Shown here piece by piece: positions 14,627-22,935 of a DNA stretch of 64,000 nucleotides (the stretch's first letter is position 1; each line of letters starts with the position of its first letter). Under the pieces are notes generated by a model. That model saw only the letters and a program-made list of their open reading frames with translations, was not told where the DNA came from and did no database searches. The DNA comes from Streptomyces sp. Ncost-T10-10d (GTDB lineage: Bacteria > Actinomycetota > Actinomycetes > Streptomycetales > Streptomycetaceae), in the NCBI RefSeq assembly GCF_900091955.1, contig NZ_FMDF01000145.1:165619-229618 (forward strand), written 5' to 3'. Made by a program: the position numbers and the translations under genes.

Positions 14627-16423
14627 ATGCCACAGACGACGACCGAACAGCACGCCGGGGAACTCCCCGATCCGCGGACGCGCAGGGTGGGCGGCGGTGT
14701 CGTCCCCGTCCTCGCCTTCGCGGGTATCACCGTCGCGGTGATGCAGACCCTGCTCGTCCCCGTCATCAAGGATCTGCCGGCCCTTCTCCACACCGATCCG
14801 TCCAACGCCACCTGGGTGATGACCGCGACCCTGCTGGCAGGGGCCGTCGCGACCCCGATCATGGGGCGGCTCGGCGATCTCCACGGCAAGCGGAAGATGC
14901 TGCTCGCCAGCCTCGCCGTGATGGTGATCGGTTCACTGATATGCGCCTTCACCGACGATCTCGTGGTCATGATCGTGGGACGCGCGCTCCAGGGCTTCGC
15001 CATGGGCGCCATTCCGCTGGGCATCGGCATCATGCGCGACGAGCTGCCGCGCGAGAAGCTCGGCTCGGCGATGGCGTTGATGAGCTCCTCGATCGGGGTG
15101 GGCGGCGGGCTCGCGCTGCCCGCCGCCGCGCTGGTCGCCCAGCACTCCGACTGGCACACCCTGTTCTTCGGCGCGGCCGGTCTCGGGGTGCTGTCGATGG
15201 TGCTCACCGTCCTCGTCGTGCCGGAGACCACGCTGCGCGCCCCCGGACGGTTCGACATCGTCGGCGCGTTCGGACTCTCGCTCGGCCTGGTCTGTCTGCT
15301 GCTGCCCGTCACCAAGGGCAGTGACTGGGGCTGGACCTCGGGCACCACGCTCGGTCTGATCGCCGCCGCCCTGGTGATTCTGGTCCTGTGGGGCCTCTTC
15401 GAGCTGCGCAACCCGGCGCCGCTGGTCGATCTGCGGACCACGGCCCGGCGCGAGGTGCTGCTCACCAACCTCGCCTCGATCATGGTGGGGGTCGCCTTCT
15501 ACGCCGTCTCGCTCGTCCTGCCGCAACTGCTCCAGCTGCCGACGTCGACGGGGTACGGACTCGGCCGGTCGATGGTGGTCGCCGGGCTGTGCGTGGCGCC
15601 GCTCGGCCTGACGATGATGTTCGTCGCCCCGCTGTACGCCCGGCTGTCCGCCCGCCGCGGCCCCAAGGTGTCGCTGATGCTCGGCATGCTGATCATCGCG
15701 ATCGGTTACGGGGCCGGGCTCGGGCTGATGAGCGCCGCCTGGCAGACCATCGTGATCGCGGTGGTGCTCGGGGCCGGTATCGGACTCGCGTACTCCTCGC
15801 TGCCCGCACTGATCATCGGGGCCGTCGATCCGTCCGAGACGGGTGCGGCCAACGGTCTGAACACCCTGATGCGGTCGATCGGTACGTCGGTGTCGAGCGC
15901 CGTGATCGGCATGGTGCTGGCGAACACCTCCGTGCGGACGGGCGGGGTGTCATTGCCCTCGATGGAGGGGTTCCGCATCTCGTTCCTGATCGCGACGGGC
16001 GCGGTGGTGGTCGGGCTGGTGCTGGCCGCGTTCCTGCCGTCGCAGCGCGATGCGATGCGCCCGGCGCTGCTGGCGAGCAGCGACGACGACGCCTCGGCCC
16101 CCGCGCTCTCCGCATCCCGCCCGGTCACCGGTTCGGGCGGCTTCCGCGGCCGGGTGCTGGACGCGGACGGTACGCCGGTGGCCCGCGCCAATGTCACGCT
16201 GATCGACCACCGGGGCCGGCAGGCCGGTCTCACCGTGGCGGACGAGGACGGTCACTACATGCTGGCCGCCCCGTCCGGCGGCAACTTCGTGCTGGCCGGA
16301 TCGGCCGCCGGATACGCGCCGCGCGCCTACCCGGCGGCCTACCCGGGCAACGGGCTGCCGGTCGATGCCGATCTGGTGCTGACGGTCAGCGCACCGGAGC
16401 GTCGAACCGCGGTGTCGTCGTGA
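14627..16423 (+). CDS. MFS exporter (DHA2-like) with carboxypeptidase-regulatory-like C-terminal domain
   Basis: A 598-residue protein. Residues about 25-475 form a 14-segment drug-exporter-type MFS domain (TWVMTATLLAGAV in an early helix, GRLGDLHGKRKML in the loop). After a Ser/Ala-rich linker, residues about 515-590 form a soluble beta-sandwich of the carboxypeptidase-regulatory/Cna-B-like kind, with the typical GRVLDADGTPVARANVTL opening and SAAGYAPRAY end. GGAGG lies 8 nt before the ATG. The last 38 bp overlap the convergent peptidase E gene. Divergent from the fused dehydrogenase across a 271-bp region, it could share its operators. What the extra domain binds is unknown. Confidence 0.85.
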   Translation: MPQTTTEQHAGELPDPRTRRVGGGVVPVLAFAGITVAVMQTLLVPVIKDLPALLHTDPSNATWVMTATLLAGAVATPIMGRLGDLHGKRKMLLASLAVMVIGSLICAFTDDLVVMIVGRALQGFAMGAIPLGIGIMRDELPREKLGSAMALMSSSIGVGGGLALPAAALVAQHSDWHTLFFGAAGLGVLSMVLTVLVVPETTLRAPGRFDIVGAFGLSLGLVCLLLPVTKGSDWGWTSGTTLGLIAAALVILVLWGLFELRNPAPLVDLRTTARREVLLTNLASIMVGVAFYAVSLVLPQLLQLPTSTGYGLGRSMVVAGLCVAPLGLTMMFVAPLYARLSARRGPKVSLMLGMLIIAIGYGAGLGLMSAAWQTIVIAVVLGAGIGLAYSSLPALIIGAVDPSETGAANGLNTLMRSIGTSVSSAVIGMVLANTSVRTGGVSLPSMEGFRISFLIATGAVVVGLVLAAFLPSQRDAMRPALLASSDDDASAPALSASRPVTGSGGFRGRVLDADGTPVARANVTLIDHRGRQAGLTVADEDGHYMLAAPSGGNFVLAGSAAGYAPRAYPAAYPGNGLPVDADLVLTVSAPERRTAVSS

Positions 16424-17114
16424 GCAGATGAGAGACGTCCGACCCCACCGGAAGCTCCTGCGGCTGTGCGCCGCGGGTGAACAGCCGGGCGGGGCGGGCG
16501 CCCTGCACCCGGGCCTGGCGCCCGTTGACCCGCAGCCATGACCCCTCGCGCAGGCCGAGCACCGGCACGTCGTTCTCCTCGAGGAACTCGGTGAGCCGCT
16601 CCTCGCGGGTCTCGCCCTTGTGGGTGCTCTCCGGGTCCGGGTCCAGGTAGTGCGGGTTGATCTGGAACGGGACGAGGCCGAGCGTCTCGAAGGACGGCGG
16701 CTGCACGATGGGCATGTCGTTGGTGGTACGGAGGGTGGGCGCCGCCATGTTCGTACCCGCGCTGGCCCCCATGTACGGCAGCCCGTCGCGCACCGCTTCG
16801 ATCACGGCGTCCCGCAGACCGGTCCGGTACAGCGCGCTCAGCAGCCGGAAGGAGTTGCCGCCGCCTATGAACACGGCGTCGGAAGCGGCGAGTTCGGCGA
16901 CCGGGTCGGCGTTCTCGTGGACCCCTCGGACGCTGATACCGGAGGGTGCGAGGGCGTCGTGGACGCGTGCGGTGTACGCGGTGTAATCGGCGAGCGCGTA
17001 CGGAACGAAGGCCAGCCGGGCGCCGGAGGGCAGGAACGCGGTGACGGTGTCCAGGGCGTGTTCCAGATAACCGCAGCCGTACTGGGTGGAGTTGGAGAGC
17101 AGCAGCAGATTCAC
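16386..17114 (-). CDS. pepE: Dipeptidase E / peptidase S51
   Basis: A 242-residue cytoplasmic serine peptidase. It has GGGNSFRL at 84-91 and the nucleophile elbow GASAGT with Ser118, matching the alpha-aspartyl dipeptidase of enteric bacteria in length and motif order; His in INPHYLDP completes the expected site. The family hydrolyses Asp-X dipeptides; cyanophycinases are relatives but have a different nucleophile context. The start is GTG 17114, with GAGAGG 7 nt upstream. It lies downstream of, and in the same direction as, the IclR gene, with a 10-bp inverted repeat between them. It may feed the same catabolic route as the M20 hydrolase at 20510. Confidence 0.87.
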   Translation of the reverse strand: MNLLLLSNSTQYGCGYLEHALDTVTAFLPSGARLAFVPYALADYTAYTARVHDALAPSGISVRGVHENADPVAELAASDAVFIGGGNSFRLLSALYRTGLRDAVIEAVRDGLPYMGASAGTNMAAPTLRTTNDMPIVQPPSFETLGLVPFQINPHYLDPDPESTHKGETREERLTEFLEENDVPVLGLREGSWLRVNGRQARVQGARPARLFTRGAQPQELPVGSDVSHLLTTTPRFDAPVR

Positions 17115-17135
17115 AGGGTTCCTCTCGGGTTCTCT

Positions 17136-17161
17136 TCGCACGAAGATTTCGCTTCGTGCGA
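17136..17161. terminator. 10-bp inverted repeat between the iclR-type gene and pepE
   Basis: TCGCACGAAG (17136-17145) and CTTCGTGCGA (17152-17161) are perfectly complementary, with loop ATTTCG. It could end the IclR transcript or act as an operator 22 bp upstream of pepE. The sequence does not resemble the palindrome in the IclR divergent promoter region, which argues for a terminator. Confidence 0.5.
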
Positions 17162-17193
17162 GGGATCTCTTCCGGCGAAGGGTTCTCGTCGGA

Positions 17194-18021
17194 TCAGGTG
17201 GTGCGCGTGCGACGGGCGCGGGGCTTCGGGCGCTGCGGAGGCTGGGTGAGCCGCCTCTCCAGCAGTTGGGCCGCGTGGCGCAGGGCGTCGAGCCGGTCCT
17301 CCGGCGCCCCGCTGAAGAGCTCCTCGGCGCCGCCGAGGCTGAGGCTCCCGTACGGTTCGCGCCCGAGGAACACCGGCACGGCAACGGTCGCGATACCGGT
17401 GTCGTACTCACCGACCGTCCAGGCGTACCCCTGGGCGCGAACCTTGAGGAACTCCTCCTCCAGCCGGTCCGGGTCGGTGACCGTCCGGTCGGTGAAGCGG
17501 GCCATCGGGCGGCCCCGGAAGAGCCGGTGGCGCTGCTCGTCGGGCAGATACGCGTAGTACGACTTGCTGGTCGCCCCGGCGTGCGCCGGGTAGAGCTCGC
17601 CGACCAGCGGGTAGTAGCGCAGCGGCCCGGCCTCCCCTTCCTCCGCTGCGACGCACCGCATGTGGAAGCTGTCCGGCAGACAGAACAGGACCGTGTCGCC
17701 GGTGACCCGGCGCAGCTCCTCCAGGACCGGCCCGGCCAGCAGCTCCAGCGATCCGGAACGCTCCCAGAGCCTGCCCAGACGCAGCACGGCGGGGCCGATG
17801 CGATAGCGGCGGGTGACCGGGTCCGAGACCAGGAAGCCACGCCCGGCGAGGGTGGCGAGAAGCCGCTGGGCCACCGAGGTGTCCCAGCCGAACTCCTCGG
17901 CGACCTCGGTGACGCCCCAGTCGGGCCGGGTCCGTTCGAAGGCGAGCAGCACGAGGAGCGCCCGGTCGACGGTTTGCAGCGCCCCGGCGGGCGTGCGCCG
18001 GTCCAGATCGAAGTCCGCCAT
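17194..18021 (-). CDS. IclR-family transcriptional regulator
   Basis: A 275-residue regulator with an N-terminal winged helix-turn-helix (TPAGALQTVDRALLVLLAF, then VTEVAEEFGWDTSVAQRLLATL at about 30-60) and a C-terminal ligand-sensing domain, as in IclR repressors of catabolic operons. The end is an Arg/Pro/Thr-rich tail. ATG 18021 is preferred over ATG 18027 because GGTGAG then lies 6 nt upstream. It is divergent from the DUF1177 / permease / M20 operon and is the likely regulator of it; the palindrome at 18034 is a candidate operator. The inducer is unknown. Confidence 0.88.
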   Translation of the reverse strand: MADFDLDRRTPAGALQTVDRALLVLLAFERTRPDWGVTEVAEEFGWDTSVAQRLLATLAGRGFLVSDPVTRRYRIGPAVLRLGRLWERSGSLELLAGPVLEELRRVTGDTVLFCLPDSFHMRCVAAEEGEAGPLRYYPLVGELYPAHAGATSKSYYAYLPDEQRHRLFRGRPMARFTDRTVTDPDRLEEEFLKVRAQGYAWTVGEYDTGIATVAVPVFLGREPYGSLSLGGAEELFSGAPEDRLDALRHAAQLLERRLTQPPQRPKPRARRTRTT

Positions 18022-18033
18022 CGTCATCTCACC

Positions 18034-18047
18034 ATTCAGACCTGAAT
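18034..18047. promoter_or_regulatory. Candidate IclR operator, ATTCAG-AC-CTGAAT
   Basis: An inverted repeat with 6-bp arms and a 2-bp spacer, 13 bp upstream of the IclR start, in an AT-richer stretch of the divergent region. Its position fits autoregulation and control of the facing operon. Confidence 0.45.
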
Positions 18048-18171
18048 TGCAAATAACGGGAAACAGTTGCGTTCAACGCTATCCGATCCCGAATGTTGCC
18101 TCAGCACCCCGCCCCACGCTTCCCCCGTCGAGCGCCGGCCCGGGTGCCTGGATGAGCGAGAAAGGCCCCCC

Positions 18172-19125
18172 ATGTTGAAGTACGTGCTGGACATCGTCGA
18201 TCTGCTGGACGATCCCCAGGTCAATGGCAAGACGGTCGCCGAGTACCTCGACTCCGTGAGCGGGGCCGAGGGATCGTCGGCGCAGGTCACCACGGTCACC
18301 GGCGAGCGGGGCTCGACGGACTTCGTGATGGTCCGCATCCCGGGCGCCCGAGGGCGTACGTCCGGGGGCAGCGCCCGCACGCTGGGCGTGGTCGGGCGGC
18401 TCGGTGGCATCGGCGCCCGGCCCGAGGTGACCGGCATGGTCTCCGATGCCGACGGTGCGGTCTCCGCGATCGCCACCGCCGCCAAGCTGCTCGACATGCG
18501 CCGCCGCGGCGATGTGCTGCCCGGCGACGTGATCGTCGCCACCCACATCTGCCCGGACGCGCCGACCGAGCCGCACGACCCGGTGCCGTTCATGGGCTCG
18601 CCCGTGGACATCGCCACCATGAACCGCCACGAGGTGACCGGCGAGATGGAGGCCGTGCTCTCCATCGACACCACCAAGGGCAATCGGATCATCAACCACA
18701 AGGGCCTCGCCCTGTCGCCCACCGTCAAGGAGGGCTGGGTGCTCCGGGTCGGCGAGCAGCTCGGCGAGCTGCTCGCCGTGGTGACCGGTGAGCCGTTGGT
18801 CACGTACCCGGTGACCACGCAGGACATCACCCCGTACGGTAACGGTGCACACCACATCAATTCGATCCTGCAGCCCTCCACCGCGACGGCCGCCCCGGTC
18901 GTCGGCCTGGCCATCACCTCGGCCGCCGCGGTACCGGGCTGCGGTACGGGCGCGAGCCACGAGACGGACATCGCGTCCGCCGCCCGCTACGCCGTGGAGG
19001 TCGCCAAGGCCTACGGCAGTGGCCACCTGGACTTCCACGACGCGGTGGAGTTCGACAACCTCGTCAACCGCTATGGGTCGCTGGCTCACCTGCAGACCTT
19101 CGGCCGTACACCCCAGGAGTCCTGA
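18172..19125 (+). CDS. DUF1177 family protein
   Basis: A 317-residue soluble protein recognised as DUF1177 by its overall pattern (MLKYVLDIVDLLDD start, ATHICPDAPTEPHDPVPFM, then GNGAHHINSILQPSTATAAPVVGLAIT). It contains conserved His, Cys and Asp clusters that look catalytic, but no reaction is established to my knowledge. GAGAAAGG lies 9 nt before the ATG. It is the first gene of a translationally coupled operon (TGATG overlap with the permease) divergent from an IclR regulator. The setting suggests catabolism of an imported nitrogenous compound. No signal peptide is visible. Confidence 0.82.
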   Translation: MLKYVLDIVDLLDDPQVNGKTVAEYLDSVSGAEGSSAQVTTVTGERGSTDFVMVRIPGARGRTSGGSARTLGVVGRLGGIGARPEVTGMVSDADGAVSAIATAAKLLDMRRRGDVLPGDVIVATHICPDAPTEPHDPVPFMGSPVDIATMNRHEVTGEMEAVLSIDTTKGNRIINHKGLALSPTVKEGWVLRVGEQLGELLAVVTGEPLVTYPVTTQDITPYGNGAHHINSILQPSTATAAPVVGLAITSAAAVPGCGTGASHETDIASAARYAVEVAKAYGSGHLDFHDAVEFDNLVNRYGSLAHLQTFGRTPQES

Positions 19126-20513
19126 TGGCAGCCGCCCCGCAGGCCGAGGCCGTGGCCCCCGAGGCCAAGAGCATCGGCAGCGACGACTACGCGCTCTCCC
19201 GTGTCCCGCGTGACAAGCGGTTCGGTTTCTGGTCCATGCTGCTGCAGTGGCTGGCCCAGTCCGGCTCGATCTCGCAGTTCACCCTCGGCGCCACCATCGG
19301 TGTCGGCATGACCTTCAAGGGCGCCTTCCTCGCCTTCACGCTCGGCGCGGTGATCCTGGAGATCGTGATCTTCGCGATCGGTCTGGCCGGTATGCGCGAG
19401 GGCCTGGCGACCCCGATGCTGACCCGCTGGGTCGGCTTCGGACGCAACGGCTCGGCGCTGGTCAGCTTCGTCATCGCGGTCAGCCTGGTCGGCTGGTTCG
19501 GCGTCCAGAACACGATCTTCGGCAACAGCGTCTCGGCGCTGGTCGGCGGCCCGTCCTGGATGTGGTGCGTACTGGCGGGCATCGCCATCACCGCACTGGT
19601 GATCTTCGGCTTCAGGTACATGGCCGTCTTCGCCAAGATCGTCACGCCGCTCTTCTTCGCGATGGTCGCCTGGTCGATCGTCTCGACGCTGAAGGACCAC
19701 TCGATCAGCGATCTGATCCGCTCGCCGGCCCCTGGCCAGACGATTCCGCTCGCCGTCGCCGCGACCGCCATCGCGGGCGGATTCATGACCGGTGCGATCG
19801 TCGCCCCCGAGATGACCCGCTACAACAGGAAGGGCTCGCACGTCTTCCTGCAGAGTGCCTCGTCGATGATCCTCTCCGAGTACATCGTCGGCATGACCGG
19901 TGTGCTGCTCGGCCATCTGGTGAAGAGCAACGAGGTGTCGCACATCGTGCTCTCCACCTCGGGTGCCTTCGGCGTCATCGTGGTCCTGATGTCCACCGCC
20001 AAGATCAACGACTGGAACCTGTACGGCTCCTCGCTCGGCGTCGTCAACTTCTTCCAGGTCGTCTTCGGCAAGCGGATCCACCGCGGCGCGGTCACGATCG
20101 TCCTCGGCATCGCCGGCACGGTCCTGTCCGCGGTCGGGATCATGACCCACTTCACCGAGTTCCTCTCCATCCTCGGCGTCGCGATCCCGCCGATCGGCGG
20201 CATCATCGTGGCCGAGTACTGGGTCGTGAAGCGGATGCGCAAGCCGCTGGACGACACCCGGGAGTCCGAGACCCTGCCGACGTCCTCGCCGACCTGGGTG
20301 CCGATGTCCATCGCCATCTGGATCGCGGCGTTCTGCGTCGGCAAGTTCTATGAAGGCGGCATACCGGCCCTGAACTCGCTGGCCACCGCCTTCATCCTGT
20401 ACAGCGTCCTCGGCCTGCTGGGCTGGGTGAAGCCGTACGGCACCTCCACCCTGGACGACGAGGACACCGCCGCCCCCGCCGCCCGCGCCACGACCTCTGT
20501 GGGAGCAGCATGA
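19125..20513 (+). CDS. NCS1-family (cytosine/purine permease-like) transporter
   Basis: A 462-residue protein with about 12 membrane segments. The N-terminal DDYALSRVPRDKRFGFWSML and the glycine-rich first helices are characteristic of the NCS1 nucleobase/hydantoin/thiamine permease family. It should import a small heterocycle or related compound with a cation. It starts one base inside the upstream stop (TGATG), and its last four bases overlap the M20 hydrolase start. Which member of the NCS1 substrate range is carried cannot be read from the sequence; the linked hydrolase suggests a compound opened to an amide or carbamoyl form. Confidence 0.88.
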   Translation: MAAAPQAEAVAPEAKSIGSDDYALSRVPRDKRFGFWSMLLQWLAQSGSISQFTLGATIGVGMTFKGAFLAFTLGAVILEIVIFAIGLAGMREGLATPMLTRWVGFGRNGSALVSFVIAVSLVGWFGVQNTIFGNSVSALVGGPSWMWCVLAGIAITALVIFGFRYMAVFAKIVTPLFFAMVAWSIVSTLKDHSISDLIRSPAPGQTIPLAVAATAIAGGFMTGAIVAPEMTRYNRKGSHVFLQSASSMILSEYIVGMTGVLLGHLVKSNEVSHIVLSTSGAFGVIVVLMSTAKINDWNLYGSSLGVVNFFQVVFGKRIHRGAVTIVLGIAGTVLSAVGIMTHFTEFLSILGVAIPPIGGIIVAEYWVVKRMRKPLDDTRESETLPTSSPTWVPMSIAIWIAAFCVGKFYEGGIPALNSLATAFILYSVLGLLGWVKPYGTSTLDDEDTAAPAARATTSVGAA

Positions 20514-21853
20514 CCACCCCCGACCCCACCACCCCCGGCGCCGCCACCTCCTTCGTCCCGGCCTCCGACGAGGCCCAGGACGAGGTCATCGATCTCTGCG
20601 CCGAACTGATCAGGTTCGACACCTCCAACCCCACCAGCGACGAGCGCGCGAGCGCCGACTGGGTGGTGGGCCGCCTCGCCGAGGTGGGCATCGACTCCGA
20701 ACTGATCGAGTCCGCCCCGGGCCGCGCCAATGTCATCGCCCGTATCGCGGGCAGCGACCCCGCGCGCGGCGCCCTCCTGGTCCACGGCCATCTGGACGTC
20801 GTACCCGCCGACGCCTCCGAGTGGCAGGTCCCGCCGTTCTCCGGCGAGATCCGCGACGGCTATCTCTGGGGCCGCGGCGCGATCGACATGAAGGACACGG
20901 TGGCCGTCATGCTGGCCACCGCCCGCCACTTCGCCCGTACCGGCACCAAGCCGTCGCGCGACCTGGTCCTCGCCTTCCTCGCCGACGAGGAGGCGGGCGG
21001 GAAGTTCGGCGCCCACTGGCTGGTCGAGCACCGGCCGGAGCTCTTCGCCGGGGTCACCGAGGCGATCGGCGAGGGCGGCGGCTTCTCCTTCGCCATCGAC
21101 GACACGCGTCGCCTCTACCCGATCGAGAACGCCCAGCGCGGCATGGCCTGGATGGAGCTCACCGCCACCGGCCGGGCCGGCCACGGCTCGTCCCCCAACG
21201 ACGAGAACGCCGTCACCGACCTCGCCGAGACGCTGACCCGCATCGGCCGCGAGACCTTCCCGATCCGCCTGATCGAACCGGTCCGCGCCCTGCTCGAAGA
21301 GGCCGCCCGCCTCTACGGTGTCGAGTTCGACGAGAACGACATCGAGGGCAGCCTCGCCAGGCTGGGCCCGGTCTCCGACTTCATGCAGGTGGTGCTCCGC
21401 AACTCCGCGAACCCCACCATGTTCAGCGCGGGCTACCAGACCAACGTCATCCCCGGAAAGGCGACCGCCCGGGTGGACGGCCGCTTCCTCCCCGGCCACG
21501 AGCAGGAACTGATCGACACCATCGACAAGCTCCTGCTCCCCTCGGTCACCCGCGAGTGGGTCAACCACGACATCGCGCTGGAGACGACGTTCGACGGCCC
21601 GCTGGTCGACGCCATGTGCGAAGCCGTACGCGCCGAGGACCCGGACGGTCACCCCGTCCCGTACTGCAACCCCGGCGGCACCGACGCCAAGGCCTTCACC
21701 CACCTCGGCATCCGCTGCTTCGGCTTCAAGGGCCTCAAGCTCCCGCACGACCTGGACTACGGCCGGCTCTTCCACGGCGTGGACGAACGCGTCCCGCTGG
21801 AGGGCCTGCGCTTCGGCGTCCGCGTCATGACCCGGCTCTGGCAGAGCTGCTGA
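20510..21853 (+). CDS. M20-family metallo-hydrolase (peptidase/deacylase)
   Basis: A 447-residue M20/M25/M40 zinc hydrolase with HGHLDVVP at 92-99 (metal ligand His94, catalytic Asp96), GRGAIDMKD with the bridging Asp, DEEAGG with the general-base Glu, and a C-terminal His in LFHGVDERV. The lid domain lies around 210-330 (GRAGHGSSPN). Relatives include ArgE, DapE, carboxypeptidase G2-type and N-carbamoyl hydrolases. The ATGA junction couples it to the permease, so it probably acts on the imported substrate or its first product. A 15-bp-stem terminator follows within repeat copy 1. Confidence 0.88.
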   Translation: MTTPDPTTPGAATSFVPASDEAQDEVIDLCAELIRFDTSNPTSDERASADWVVGRLAEVGIDSELIESAPGRANVIARIAGSDPARGALLVHGHLDVVPADASEWQVPPFSGEIRDGYLWGRGAIDMKDTVAVMLATARHFARTGTKPSRDLVLAFLADEEAGGKFGAHWLVEHRPELFAGVTEAIGEGGGFSFAIDDTRRLYPIENAQRGMAWMELTATGRAGHGSSPNDENAVTDLAETLTRIGRETFPIRLIEPVRALLEEAARLYGVEFDENDIEGSLARLGPVSDFMQVVLRNSANPTMFSAGYQTNVIPGKATARVDGRFLPGHEQELIDTIDKLLLPSVTREWVNHDIALETTFDGPLVDAMCEAVRAEDPDGHPVPYCNPGGTDAKAFTHLGIRCFGFKGLKLPHDLDYGRLFHGVDERVPLEGLRFGVRVMTRLWQSC

Positions 21854-21881
21854 CCTCCCTATCGCAGCCCTGCCGGGGGCG

Positions 21882-21955
21882 CCCCGACCCGGGCTCACCC
21901 CTCGTACGCCCCCGCCGATGCCTTCGGCGGGGGCGTACGGCACGATGGGGCGCCG
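21882..21955. repeat. 74-bp direct repeat, copy 1 (contains a terminator hairpin)
   Basis: Bases 21882-21955 are identical to 22819-22892. The unit contains a 15-bp stem (21903-21917 with 21925-21939, loop ATGCCTT) that serves as terminator for the M20 operon. The two copies are 937 bp apart and bracket the toxin-antitoxin pair. Confidence 0.93.
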
Positions 21956-22086
21956 CTCAGGGGTAGCCATTCAGTTCAAGGTGCTCACCGTGGCCGTCCC
22001 GCTCTGGGTGTTCGAGGCCACCGGGGCTCCGCGCCGGGTGTGACATCCAGTGGCACCTGGTAGCACCGCACGTTACTGTGGATGCC

Positions 22087-22356
22087 ATGGCAGCACAGCA
22101 GGAGATCACTCAACGCGACCTGCGCAACAGATCCAAAGAGATCATGGACGCTGTCCAGGGCGGCCAGGCCTTCACCGTCACACGGGACGGACATCGCATC
22201 GGCGAGCTGATCCCGCTGCGCCGACGCAGGCGGTTCGTCCCGCGCGGCGAGTTCACCGCCATGTCCCGCACTTCTCCCGACCTCTCACTGGACGCCTTCC
22301 GGGCGGATCAGGAGGCCACCGCCGAGCAGAGGCCGGACGATCCCTATGCGCGCTGA
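22087..22356 (+). CDS. Phd/YefM-type antitoxin
   Basis: An 89-residue protein whose N-terminal half (ITQRDLRNRSKEIMDAVQGGQAF, TVTRDGHRIGELIPL) has the Phd/YefM DNA-binding fold pattern, and whose Pro/Arg/Asp-rich C-terminal tail would wrap the toxin. TACTGT lies a few bases upstream of the ATG and may be a -10 giving a very short leader; an in-frame GTG at 22078 is an alternative start. The last 11 bp overlap the toxin gene. Such antitoxins repress their own operon alone and, more strongly, with the toxin. Confidence 0.87.
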   Translation: MAAQQEITQRDLRNRSKEIMDAVQGGQAFTVTRDGHRIGELIPLRRRRRFVPRGEFTAMSRTSPDLSLDAFRADQEATAEQRPDDPYAR

Positions 22357-22804
22357 GTACGACCAGGGTCTGCTCGACACCAACATCATGATTCTTCGCA
22401 GGTGGGTGAATCCCGAGGAGCTCCCCGCCGAGGTGGCGATCAGCGCCGTCACCCTGGCCGAGCTCTCCGCCGGACCGCACGAGGTGCGGCGGAACGAAGA
22501 GCAGGACGACTACGACGAATACGCCGAGCGGGCCCGACGGCTCGATGTCCTTCAGCGCGCCGAGAACGAGTTCGACCCGATCCCCTTCGACGCGGAGGCA
22601 GCCCGGATCTATGGCAGGGTCTGTGCTGCCGTGATCGGTGCCGGCCGCAAACCGCGGCGCCGAGTGGCCGACTTGATGATCGCGTCCATCGCCATCGCCG
22701 AGGAGCTTCCGCTCTTCACCACGAACCCCGACGACTTCAAGGGGCTGGACGACCTGCTCACCGTCGTCCCCGTCACACGACCACAGGTGCTCCACGACCG
22801 ATAG
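22346..22804 (+). CDS. vapC: VapC-type PIN-domain ribonuclease toxin
   Basis: A 152-residue PIN domain with the acidic site complete: Asp11 (LLDTNI), Glu39 (LAELSAG), Asp109 (ADLMIASIA) and Asp129/130 in TTNPDDFKG. VapC toxins cleave tRNA or rRNA in an Mg-dependent manner. It is translationally coupled to the antitoxin by an 11-bp overlap. The module sits between two copies of a 74-bp repeat, indicating insertion or duplication. Nothing indicates inactivation. Confidence 0.9.
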   Translation: MRAEYDQGLLDTNIMILRRWVNPEELPAEVAISAVTLAELSAGPHEVRRNEEQDDYDEYAERARRLDVLQRAENEFDPIPFDAEAARIYGRVCAAVIGAGRKPRRRVADLMIASIAIAEELPLFTTNPDDFKGLDDLLTVVPVTRPQVLHDR

Positions 22805-22818
22805 GCCGCCTGAATACA

Positions 22819-22892
22819 CCCCGACCCGGGCTCACCCCTCGTACGCCCCCGCCGATGCCTTCGGCGGGGGCGTACGGCACGATGGGGCGCCG
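22819..22892. repeat. 74-bp direct repeat, copy 2
   Basis: An exact second copy of 21882-21955, starting 15 bp after the toxin stop. It carries the same terminator hairpin, here serving the toxin-antitoxin transcript. The following methyltransferase RBS lies 32 bp further on, so the ancestral order was probably M20 gene / one repeat / methyltransferase. Confidence 0.93.
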
Positions 22893-22935
22893 TCGAACGC
22901 GTACCCACCAGAACCGTCCCCACCAGGAGGAACCC

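Noticed and set aside
11536..15324. A 1262-codon open frame on the plus strand opposite the thiolase and fused dehydrogenase
   Set aside because: The minus-strand genes have full family signatures, starts and RBS; this frame has none and runs through an operator region.
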